This document shows, piece after piece, positions 57,441 through 64,000 of a stretch of 64,000 bases of DNA; within the stretch, counting starts at the first letter, position 1, and each line of letters begins with the position of its first letter. The notes under the pieces were generated by a model. The model saw nothing but the letters and a program-made list of their open reading frames with translations. It was not told the origin of the DNA and did no database searches. This DNA is from Gottfriedia endophytica. GTDB taxonomy: Bacteria; Bacillota; Bacilli; Bacillales; Bacillaceae_G. Both the position numbers and the translations under genes were made by a program. The stretch is from NCBI RefSeq assembly GCF_017814275.1, contig NZ_JAGIYQ010000011.1, positions 62,001 to 126,000 of the forward strand, given 5' to 3'.

Positions 57441-58856
57441 TTATTTTTTCTCCTCATCCTTTTTAGTCCCATCCATTTTTTGAATCTGTGAATTATATTT
57501 TCTTTCTTTCATTTCATCACGTTTCTGTCTTTTATCCTTTAACGAACTATGTGAAGGATCTTTTAAATAGTTTTCGCGTTTCTTCAAACGTTCTAATTGA
57601 CTCGGTAATAAGCTTGAATACTCTTCAGACATGATGCCTGCAATACCGATATTGGAAGCTTTTGTTTCATGGTCTGAATAGATTGATTGAAAATATTCAT
57701 CTGCAGTTCCTTCAACATAAGACTCAGGTTCAGGATAAAAAGTAATCACACCTTCAAAGTTTCTCAATATTGTTTTTTTACTGCTTTGTGAAACAATATA
57801 GTTTGGTTGAAGAGAAATTTTCCCTCCACCACCTGGAGCATCAACAACAAATGTTGGAATTGCATAACCACTTGTATGCCCTCTGAGTCCTTCTATAATT
57901 TCTAACCCTTTTGCAAGAGGTGTTCTAAAATGGCCAATCCCTTCAGATAAATCACATTGATATATATAATATGGTCGAACTCTAATTTTAACTAAGTCAT
58001 GCATAAGCTTTTTCATGATTGGAACGCTGTCATTTATTCCTGCCAAAATAACTGATTGATTTCCAACTGGAACTCCAGCATTAACAAGCATTTCACACGC
58101 TTTCTTTGATTCTTCAGTGATTTCAATTGAAGTATTAAAATGTGTATTTAACCAAATTGGGTGATATTTTTTTAAGATAGTGCAAAGATTTTCTGTTATC
58201 CGCTGAGGAAATACAACTGGTGCTCTTGTACCGATCCGAATAATCTCGACATGAGGAATCGCACGTAAATTTTTAATAATGTATTCAAGTATGTGGTCGT
58301 TTATTAATAATCCATCCCCACCAGAAATAAGCACATCGCGAACTTCTGGATGATTTTGGATATAAGCAATGGCATCATCCAATTGTTTTTTAGGCACACC
58401 CATTCCGATTTGTCCTGAGAATCTTCTTCTCGTACAATAACGGCAATACATTGAACATTGATTTGTCACAAGAAATAATACACGATCAGGATAACGATGA
58501 GTTAATCCTGGTGTTGGAGAATCATCATCTTCACCTAAAGGATCTTCTGCATCATATTTTGTTTTGTTTAGTTCTTTTCCAATAGGAACAGACTGCATGC
58601 GAATAGGACAACGAGGATCAGTTGGGTTCATGAGTGAAGCATAATATGGGGTAATATTTAGTGGAATCGTTTTCGTAGAAATTCGAACGCCCTCTTCCTC
58701 TTCTTCTGTTAAATCGATGATTTGTTTCAAATCATCTAAAGTACGAACTGTGTTTGTTAATTGCCATAGCCAATCATTCCATTGATCTTCTGTTACGTCT
58801 TTCCATAATGAAATATCCTTCCAGTGTCTTTTCGGTTTATATAAATCTAAGCTCAT
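57441..58856 (-). CDS. kamA: Lysine 2,3-aminomutase
   Basis: 471 residues. Radical-SAM cluster motif CSMYCRYCTRRR (about 134-145), then DVLISGGDGLLI and a PLP-binding region with a C-terminal zinc or PLP-site segment around VDAPGGGGKI. It converts L-lysine to beta-lysine using S-adenosylmethionine, an Fe4S4 cluster and PLP. The downstream acetyltransferase and yodP-T-type genes of B. subtilis are not here. A charged tail (RQKRDEMKERKYNSQIQK) closes the protein. AAGGGGATG precedes the ATG. Confidence 0.93.
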   Translation of the reverse strand: MSLDLYKPKRHWKDISLWKDVTEDQWNDWLWQLTNTVRTLDDLKQIIDLTEEEEEGVRISTKTIPLNITPYYASLMNPTDPRCPIRMQSVPIGKELNKTKYDAEDPLGEDDDSPTPGLTHRYPDRVLFLVTNQCSMYCRYCTRRRFSGQIGMGVPKKQLDDAIAYIQNHPEVRDVLISGGDGLLINDHILEYIIKNLRAIPHVEIIRIGTRAPVVFPQRITENLCTILKKYHPIWLNTHFNTSIEITEESKKACEMLVNAGVPVGNQSVILAGINDSVPIMKKLMHDLVKIRVRPYYIYQCDLSEGIGHFRTPLAKGLEIIEGLRGHTSGYAIPTFVVDAPGGGGKISLQPNYIVSQSSKKTILRNFEGVITFYPEPESYVEGTADEYFQSIYSDHETKASNIGIAGIMSEEYSSLLPSQLERLKKRENYLKDPSHSSLKDKRQKRDEMKERKYNSQIQKMDGTKKDEEKK

Positions 58857-59033
58857 TATGTCATCCCCTTTTTTATTATGGAGAATCTACTAGGTATTTA
58901 CCTACTTCTTTATATGCGATGATTCGTTTTATGGTGCAAATGAATCCATAATTGGTTTATATAAATCGACATTTCACTTGGCAATTTTTCCTCATCATCA
59001 GCAAGATTAGTAATTATCTATAAAACAGCAACA

Positions 59034-59061
59034 AAACCGACTAACCTAAGTTAGTCGGTTT
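59034..59061 (-). terminator. Terminator after yjcZ
   Basis: The stem aaaccgactaac-ctaa-gttagtcggttt lies 55 bp past the yjcZ-type stop. Confidence 0.8.
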
Positions 59062-59115
59062 CCTGTGGCTGACGCTCAATGTTTTTTTATTTTACTAAAA
59101 TAGTAATTGATTTAA

Positions 59116-59340
59116 TTAAATTCTAAAGGTAGTAGTAGTACCAATAATGATTAATAGAATAAATAAAACTACGATTAATGCAAAGCCACTGCCCCAACCA
59201 AATCCACCGCCGTAACCACATCCGCCACCGTAGCCGTAACCAGGGAATCCACCAACGCCACACCCGCCGTAGCCACCGTAGCCGCCATAACCACCAGGGT
59301 ATCCGCCATATCCATATGGTGACACAACTGAACCTTTCAT
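59116..59340 (-). CDS. YjcZ-family sporulation protein
   Basis: 74 residues. A Gly/Tyr-rich N terminus (GYGGYPGGYGGYGGYGGCGV and on) leads to a C-terminal membrane segment SGFALIVVLFILLIIIGTTT, the hallmark of the YjcZ sporulation family. AGGAGG precedes the ATG. The upstream DNA has a SigK-type promoter, so expression late in the mother cell is likely. Confidence 0.87.
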   Translation of the reverse strand: MKGSVVSPYGYGGYPGGYGGYGGYGGCGVGGFPGYGYGGGCGYGGGFGWGSGFALIVVLFILLIIIGTTTTFRI

Positions 59341-59349
59341 TGTATTTCC

Positions 59350-59450
59350 TCCTTCACCTAGGTAATAGTTATTACACTAATACAGTATGAAAAAGAAAGA
59401 TATATGTGATAGTCAGATGCCTATTTTGGTCCTTGGATTAACGGTTATCT
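59350..59450 (-). promoter_or_regulatory. SigK-like promoter and leader of yjcZ (copy A of a 101-bp repeat)
   Basis: On the minus strand -10 is CATACTGTA (59381-59389), matching CATAnnnTA, and -35 is AC at 59406-59407 with a 16-nt spacer, fitting the SigK consensus. The leader to the ribosome binding site is included. The same 101 bp recurs nearly unchanged at 60962-61062. Confidence 0.65.
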
Positions 59451-59598
59451 CATATATATCAAGACTTGGAACAAACTTAGCTTGATTTAAACATAATAAT
59501 TATTTTTACTTTTTCTAATCATTAATTTGAGGTATTTGGTCGATATTTCAATAACATATGGGGTCGCTCTTGTGATACGATAGCCCCCTTGTCCAAAA

Positions 59599-59628
59599 AA
59601 CACCGTCCATTGAATTGGACGGTTAAAA
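59599..59628 (-). terminator. Terminator
   Basis: The stem ccgtcca-attcaa-tggacgg is followed by tgtttttt on the minus strand, downstream of the gene ending at 59699. Confidence 0.85.
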
Positions 59629-59698
59629 TACACCTATTGATTCTTGTAAACTCAGTATCCCCATGAGCTTATTTGTTTAATTTTCATTAAACAGTTAG

Positions 59699-60058
59699 TT
59701 AATCGATTCGAGTTAATTCCTTGTGAACTACACGATGGGCAGCAACAAGATTTGTATTTGCATCTCTACCAAAAACACCAATCAATACATCGTCAGGGTC
59801 GTTGCTAGGGCTTATTCCAATTTGAATTTCAAATTCAGTGGTTTTTGAAACGTCAGACAGATGAAAGAATGAGGAGCCAGGTGCGATGGTTAGCGTAGCT
59901 GAGTCAATCAATATCTTTTTTCCATTTAGTTTGAATACCTCGATTTTAGCAGTAATGGTTTTGTGTTTATGGTTATTCAAAACTGCAGTAAGAACCGTAA
60001 AAGATTGAGGATTATTAAACACATTTTCCATAGGACCAGTAGAATATACCAAGGCCAT
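59699..60058 (-). CDS. Hypothetical protein, probable beta-sandwich
   Basis: 119 residues from the ATG at 60058 (AGGAGG 8 nt upstream). Beta-rich: SFTVLTAVLNNHKHKTITAK, IEVFKLNGKKIL, a serine-rich turn, IGVFGRDANTNLVAAHRVVH. No signal peptide or membrane segment. I do not recognise the family. The setting among YjcZ and repeated small genes suggests a spore-related role, but this is weak. Confidence 0.65.
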   Translation of the reverse strand: MALVYSTGPMENVFNNPQSFTVLTAVLNNHKHKTITAKIEVFKLNGKKILIDSATLTIAPGSSFFHLSDVSKTTEFEIQIGISPSNDPDDVLIGVFGRDANTNLVAAHRVVHKELTRID

Positions 60059-60067
60059 TGTAATCAC

Positions 60068-60573
60068 CTCCTATTGGTTTACTAATACAATAAATGCAAA
60101 TTGCGTTTATTTTGAAATGGACAAGTTAAGTGGTTAATCTATACATTTTTACTTACTTGAATGTTCTGGGTTTCAGTTTTTGGCGTTCGGATGCGCGCAA
60201 CAATAGGCATTGTAATCTATTAGTATTCCTCTTTTGGTACGGTGGGATAGACCTCATTCGTCTTCAAACAGTATTCGGGTTTCTAAGTCTTCTGTATCTA
60301 ATTCCATTTCAATTGTTAATATCAACGATTTCGTCTATAAAAGTACACAATAATGGACATTCTGAAATGCCCTGTTGCAACGTCTATTGATTTTTATAGA
60401 CATTTGTAGATACTCATAGTTTGCTTACCTCATAGACATTCAGACAGGAACCATGATTAAAAAATATACAGAAAAAATCACATTTATTTCACATCATTTT
60501 TGGTAAAAATAACAGTAATTTTCGATTGGCATTTAAATCAATCATTTGGTGAGTAAAACAGGGGTAGAGTAAT
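60068..60573. other. Intergenic region with no supported gene
   Basis: About 500 bp. Two short open stretches (60130-60390 plus strand; a 23-codon minus-strand one beginning MPIVARIRTPKTETQN near 60209) lack good ribosome binding sites and are not called. No RNA gene recognised. Confidence 0.4.
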
Positions 60574-60791
60574 TTGTACTTGTATTCACTCATTCAAAGT
60601 ATTTTGACAACAATGATGACATTAGCGTAGTAAGGGACATTTATTTATTACAGCATGAGAAAAGTTTTTCTCAGGAAGAATTTCAGAATATGGTAAGTCA
60701 CTACAAAGGGAAATTAGTTACGAATTGGCATGTTGCTGAACAACTAAAAAAAGACCATGGGTTTCGTATTGTACCTTCTGCTCAACTATAA
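60574..60791 (+). pseudogene. Broken paralogue of the 72-codon gene at 61202
   Basis: Nearly the same sequence as 61202-61420, but the start codon is TTG instead of ATG and one A is missing in aaagta-ttttgac (near 60602), shifting the frame after ten codons. Downstream of the shift the frame is fully intact (FDNNDDISVV to FRIVPSAQL), so decay is recent. Confidence 0.8.
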
Positions 60792-60862
60792 GGAAGTTGA
60801 TAAATATTTATCTTCAAAACTATATGATATCGAGTACTGTAGTTCTCTGTTATCCTAAAAAA

Positions 60863-60901
60863 ACCCACTTTTCCATGTCATATTACAACGGAAAAAGTGA
60901 G
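60863..60901. terminator. Hairpin terminator after the broken 72-codon copy
   Basis: The stem cccacttttcc with ggaaaaagtgag. A related hairpin follows the intact copy at 61691-61733. Confidence 0.65.
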
Positions 60902-60961
60902 TAGTAACCAACTCGTTGATATATCAGCTTTTATACCCCATTTTCTATGAATAGATAAAAA

Positions 60962-61062
60962 TCCTTCACCTAGGTAATAGTTATTACACTAATACAGTAT
61001 GAAAAAGAAAGATATATGTGATAGTCAGATGCCTATTTTGGTCCTAGGTACAACGGTTATCT
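60962..61062 (-). promoter_or_regulatory. SigK-like promoter copy B, without its yjcZ gene
   Basis: Almost base-identical to 59350-59450, including CATACTGTA and the 16-nt-spaced AC, but no yjcZ gene follows. The repeated region ends at the leader. Transcripts from it would run into the antisense side of the broken 72-codon copy. Confidence 0.6.
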
Positions 61063-61201
61063 ACCCTATAGAAGAGTTTGTCCTAGATATAATATTACCT
61101 ATAAAGGAAAACAATTATTTTTTTGTATTTTAGATAAACTAAAAGTAACTATAATTAAAATGTGACTCAAGCATTTTTTATTAAAACGGAGGTAGAGCAA
61201 T

Positions 61202-61420
61202 ATGTACTTGTATTCACTCATTCAAAGTAATTTTGACAATAATGATGATATTAGTATTGTAAGGGACCTATATTTATTACAGCACGAGAAAAGCTTTACC
61301 CAGGAAGAATTTCAAAAAATGGTTAGCCATTACAAAGTAAACTCCGTTACCAATTGGCATATAGCTGAACACCTAAGAAAAAACCATGGTTTTCGTATTG
61401 TACCATCTGCTCAATTATAA
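61202..61420 (+). CDS. 72-residue protein of unknown family (intact copy)
   Basis: Helical and charged (MYLYSLIQSNFDNNDDISIV, EEFQKMVSHYKVNSVTNWHI, ending HGFRIVPSAQL). GGAGGT lies 8 nt before the ATG. Conservation of the broken upstream copy at the protein level supports a real gene. No domain recognised. It is part of a repeated unit with the yjcZ-type promoter and a hairpin terminator. Confidence 0.72.
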   Translation: MYLYSLIQSNFDNNDDISIVRDLYLLQHEKSFTQEEFQKMVSHYKVNSVTNWHIAEHLRKNHGFRIVPSAQL

Positions 61421-61476
61421 TAGAAAATTCGAATACCGTTCTTTAAAACTTTATGTGTTCATCCTTTTATTCTTAT

Positions 61477-61690
61477 AAAAAGGGTGTTTTCATAAACTTT
61501 GTTCCGATAGTTGATTGGAACTAGGGATGCTCGATTTCCATGGGGCGGGCGGTGAGCTACCTCGTCGTTTTCGTTCCTGCAGGGTCTCACCTATCCCTCT
61601 GCTAACACAGGAGTTTCACACCTTCCGCTCCAATCAATTTCATTATCATTAGATCTATTAAAGCAACTTTTTTTAGAGATGAGTCTATTA
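61477..61690 (+). repeat. Dispersed intergenic repeat, copy 4
   Basis: Core 61509-61641 (agttgattggaactagggat to ccttccgctccaatcaattt), with left flank agggtgttttcataaacttt matching the 7.4 kb copy and right flank aaagcaactttttttagag. It sits between the intact 72-codon gene and that gene's terminator, as if inserted into the repeated unit. Confidence 0.8.
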
Positions 61691-61733
61691 AAAACTCACC
61701 TTTCCTTGTCATATATAACAGAAAAAGTGAGTA
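61691..61733. terminator. Hairpin terminator, second copy
   Basis: The stem actcacctttcc with gaaaaagtgagt is related to the hairpin at 60863-60901. It is separated from its gene by repeat copy 4. Confidence 0.6.
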
Positions 61734-61774
61734 GTAATCTAATTAATTATTAAAGTTTTATTCAACATAATAAT

Positions 61775-61858
61775 GTCCATCACTTAGGTATTAGATTGTA
61801 CGCTAATACCTTATGTGAAGAAAAAAACAAGTGATATATATGCTACTGCCTATTGGTT
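61775..61858 (-). promoter_or_regulatory. Diverged SigK-like promoter copy C
   Basis: Related to copies A and B (tccatcacttaggtattag... to ctactgcctattggtt). It keeps a -10-like CATAAGGTA (61807-61815), but the spacing to the upstream AC is about 14 nt. No gene follows it on the minus strand before the 72-codon region. Confidence 0.5.
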
Positions 61859-61868
61859 AACTTAACAC

Positions 61869-63590
61869 CTATTTTTCAAAGACTGGGTGTAAGTTCATGT
61901 TTAATACATTAAACAATCCTTTTGTTGTCATTTTTAAAGAAGGAATAACAGGTAATGCAAGGAATGACAATGTTAACAAAGCATTAAATGTGTTTACTGG
62001 ACGGATTGTTAAAAGTGCTTCATCTATTTGCGAAAGCTTCTTAATTACTTCTTCTGCTGAATCCTCACACATTAATCCTCCGATAGATAATCCTAGGCTT
62101 GCGATTACCTTACCTTCATTAACAATGACAATACCTCCACCAATTTCATTGATTGATTTCGTAGCTAATAACATATCTTCATCGTTTAAGCCTGCAACAA
62201 TTAACTGATGTGAGTCATGTGCTATTGTTGTTGCGATAGCCCCAGAGACTAATCCTAACCCTCTTAAAATGCCTATTCCCATTTCTTTCATACCTTGATA
62301 ACGATCAATGACTGCTATTTTACATTCTTCATCTTTGATTGAAGGTATATATGGAGATTCTATATTTTCAATTTCTTTTACTAAATGATTAGTTACAATG
62401 CTATTTGGATTAATTTCGATAATATTTGCTTTTGATTCTTTTCCAACTAACAATTCAAAATCTTTACTGGAGTAATCAAATAAATTAACTTTGCTTCCAA
62501 TATCATCTGTTTCAATTGTTGCTTCTATATTTTCACTAATTACTCCATCTTTTACATAATATCGATCTTGTATAAATACATCTGAAATAGTTACCTCTTC
62601 AAGATTCGATAAAAAGACAAGATGGGCTTCAAATCCAGGCGCAATTGCTCCTTTTCGTTTTAAATTATAACATTGTGCAGGATGAAGTGTAGCCATAGAA
62701 TACGCAGTTAGTGGGTCTATCCCATGCTGAATGGCAGTACGAATACAAAAATCGATACTTCCCTCTTTTACAATGTCATCTAAATGCTTATCATCTGTAC
62801 AATACATGCAACGGTGGGCATTTTTTTCTGTCACGGCAGGCAGTAAATCTTTTAAATTACGAGCTGCGGATCCCTCACGAAGTGCAGCATACATCCCTAA
62901 TTGTGTTCGCATGATCACATCTTCGGGTGTAGTACTTTCATGGTCAGTTTGTATTCCTGCATATGCATAGGCATTTATTTCATTGATTGAAAGTCCCGCA
63001 CAATGACCATCGATTGGTAACTGATTTCGATGAGCTAACTGAATTTTGTCCATCATTTGTGTAGACATATTCATAACAGCTGGATAATCCATTACTTCTG
63101 CTAAACCTAATACCCTCGGATGCCCAATAAACTGTTCTAGATCTTCAGCATATAATTCAGCTCCACCCTTTTCAAAAGAGGTAGCTGGCACACATGATGG
63201 TAACATTACACGAACGTCTAACGGAAGATTCTCCGAAGCATCTAACATAAATTGAATCCCCTTAACACCTGCCACATTTGCGATTTCATGAGGATCTGTA
63301 ATAACAGTTGTTACCCCATGTGGAAGGACTACCTTCGCATATTCTTTTGGTACAACCATAGATGATTCAATATGTACATGTGAATCAATGAATCCTGATG
63401 AAATAAATTTACCTTGAACATTGATTTCGGTCTGCCCACTATAGTCACCTATCCCCACAATGACTCCGTTTGTAATAGCGACATCAGCAGTAATGATTTC
63501 TTTCGTAAAAACATTTAGTATTTTCCCGTTTTTAAAGACAATCTCAGCAACTTCTTTTTTTGTTGCAGCACGCATCTCTTTTAAATTCAT
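61869..63590 (-). CDS. ade: Adenine deaminase
   Basis: 573 residues from the ATG at 63590 (AGGAGG upstream). It is an amidohydrolase-superfamily enzyme with the metal motif SGFIDSHVHIESSMV (about 63-77), DPHEIANVAG, DGHCAGLS and the C-terminal VVNEGKVIASLGLSIGGLM. It deaminates adenine to hypoxanthine and ammonia in purine salvage. The leader carries a guanine-class riboswitch and terminator, so the product pathway can feed back on expression. Confidence 0.95.
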   Translation of the reverse strand: MNLKEMRAATKKEVAEIVFKNGKILNVFTKEIITADVAITNGVIVGIGDYSGQTEINVQGKFISSGFIDSHVHIESSMVVPKEYAKVVLPHGVTTVITDPHEIANVAGVKGIQFMLDASENLPLDVRVMLPSCVPATSFEKGGAELYAEDLEQFIGHPRVLGLAEVMDYPAVMNMSTQMMDKIQLAHRNQLPIDGHCAGLSINEINAYAYAGIQTDHESTTPEDVIMRTQLGMYAALREGSAARNLKDLLPAVTEKNAHRCMYCTDDKHLDDIVKEGSIDFCIRTAIQHGIDPLTAYSMATLHPAQCYNLKRKGAIAPGFEAHLVFLSNLEEVTISDVFIQDRYYVKDGVISENIEATIETDDIGSKVNLFDYSSKDFELLVGKESKANIIEINPNSIVTNHLVKEIENIESPYIPSIKDEECKIAVIDRYQGMKEMGIGILRGLGLVSGAIATTIAHDSHQLIVAGLNDEDMLLATKSINEIGGGIVIVNEGKVIASLGLSIGGLMCEDSAEEVIKKLSQIDEALLTIRPVNTFNALLTLSFLALPVIPSLKMTTKGLFNVLNMNLHPVFEK

Positions 63591-63620
63591 AAAAAAAACT
63601 CCTCCTAAAAATAGACGAGG
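63591..63620 (-). terminator. Riboswitch-controlled terminator that also covers the ade ribosome binding site
   Basis: On the minus strand ctcctc-gtctattttta-ggaggag is followed by T8 immediately before the ATG. The 3' arm is the Shine-Dalgarno sequence itself. Its 5' arm (cctcgt) can instead pair with acgagg of the aptamer's P1 3' strand, the usual antiterminator competition. Confidence 0.7.
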
Positions 63621-63647
63621 AGAGAACATGTAAAATGATCATATTCC

Positions 63648-63715
63648 CTCGTAGTCAAACTATACGGTAGTTTGGTAGAAACTCTTGGACCGATTTTTTC
63701 CAAAATTATACGAGT
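63648..63715 (-). promoter_or_regulatory. Purine riboswitch aptamer, guanine class
   Basis: On the minus strand P1 ctcgta/tacgag encloses two hairpins (uuugga/uccaag and aaact/agttt). The conserved J2/3 tttctacc and J3/1 gactacgag are present. The J3/1 core GACTA has C at the ligand-pairing position (C74 in the xpt numbering), which marks guanine/hypoxanthine rather than adenine recognition. Confidence 0.85.
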
Positions 63716-63880
63716 ACTAACTTTATATGCTATTTGAATAATAGATTAAATGTATTCTATTTATTTTTGATCTATAAATCAATCTATTTCATGGTTACTT
63801 CAAAAAGTAATTAAATTCATAATTATCCGTTTATAAACATAGAGATTAAACTGATAGGGATTTTTTAGGAGGGAAAAGCA

Positions 63881-64000
63881 GTGGTATTTTCTAATCATGT
63901 CGAGTATTACGCATTTAAAGCTACTATGTACGAACAAATTGCAAATTATTATAAGTATACTCATCCAGAACTATATGTAACATATTATTATAAGCATTTT
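63881..64000 (+). CDS. Partial gene running off the right edge
   Basis: 40 codons to the window end from a GTG at 63881 with AGGAGGG 7 nt upstream. The product starts MVFSNHVEYYAFKATMYEQI and is tyrosine-rich (YYKYTHPELY, TYYYKHF). No family recognised from this fragment. Confidence 0.65.
   Translation, partial: MVFSNHVEYYAFKATMYEQIANYYKYTHPELYVTYYYKHF

Noticed and set aside
60130-60390. 86-codon plus-strand frame
   Set aside because: No ribosome binding site and no recognisable protein features. It is probably chance.
63648-63715. Adenine-class riboswitch reading
   Set aside because: First considered because the gene deaminates adenine, but the J3/1 core reads GACTA (C at the specificity position), not GATTA.

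Overview
The window is AT-rich DNA from an endospore-forming member of the Bacillaceae (Firmicutes). The evidence is strong AGGAGG-type ribosome binding sites with ATG, GTG and TTG starts, a block in the order known from the Bacillus subtilis yod region (yodM, yozD, yodN, yozE, kamA), a YjcZ-type sporulation protein behind a SigK-like promoter, a guanine-class riboswitch, and several copies of a dispersed Bacillus-type intergenic repeat. The species cannot be fixed from the sequence alone. There is no rRNA operon, no intact tRNA, no intact insertion sequence and no prophage.

Layout. 0.4-6.0 kb (minus): an operon of a RpiR regulator, M20 amidohydrolase, APC amino-acid permease, COG3375 GNAT acyltransferase and a MenC/NSAR-type enolase-superfamily enzyme. 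This set fits N-succinyl-amino-acid racemisation, converting D- to L-amino acids. 6.3-7.1 kb: an ASCH protein and a small membrane protein. 7.5-10.7 kb: phenylalanine hydroxylase and a secreted L,D-transpeptidase. 10.8-14.2 kb: MoxR, DUF58 and DUF4129 membrane genes. 14.5-19.1 kb: an SRPBCC protein, a secreted lytic transglycosylase-like protein with SH3 and DUF5011 repeats, and a GT2 glycosyltransferase with a small coiled-coil partner. 19.4-24 kb: truA, a methyltransferase, a PfkB sugar kinase, an Imm26-like protein, small membrane proteins and an internally deleted O-methyltransferase relic. 24-26.2 kb: a GH36 alpha-galactosidase. 26.5-30.7 kb (minus): galU, DUF6044, GT2 and GtrA, a probable undecaprenyl-phosphate-sugar glycosylation cassette. 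31.6-34.6 kb: a flavin oxidoreductase and a chemoreceptor. 35-37.2 kb: the kbl-tdh threonine degradation operon.

37.7-48.2 kb looks like an accessory island. It starts with a decayed type I-C CRISPR-Cas relic (a frameshifted N-terminal cas8c piece joined to the last repeat-spacer-repeat of an array). It contains a 3128-residue secreted subtilase with nine InlB-type repeats, and ends at a 3' tRNA fragment whose anticodon arm shares a 14-bp direct repeat with the other side.

48.3-54.7 kb: DUF6933, DUF523/DUF1722, sbcC-sbcD, a thioredoxin-like protein and a 35-residue basic protein. 54.9-58.9 kb: the yod-like block ending in lysine 2,3-aminomutase. 59-61.9 kb: a small spore-related region with a yjcZ gene, three copies of its promoter region, and two copies of a 72-codon gene, one broken. 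61.9-63.7 kb: adenine deaminase behind a purine riboswitch with OFF-type architecture. A gene runs off the right edge.

The best candidates for unusual biology are the CRISPR relic and island boundaries, the tandem yjcZ-promoter/72-codon gene unit, the in-frame collapsed O-methyltransferase, the likely AUU start of the GT2 gene, and the dispersed repeat family with one collapsed copy.
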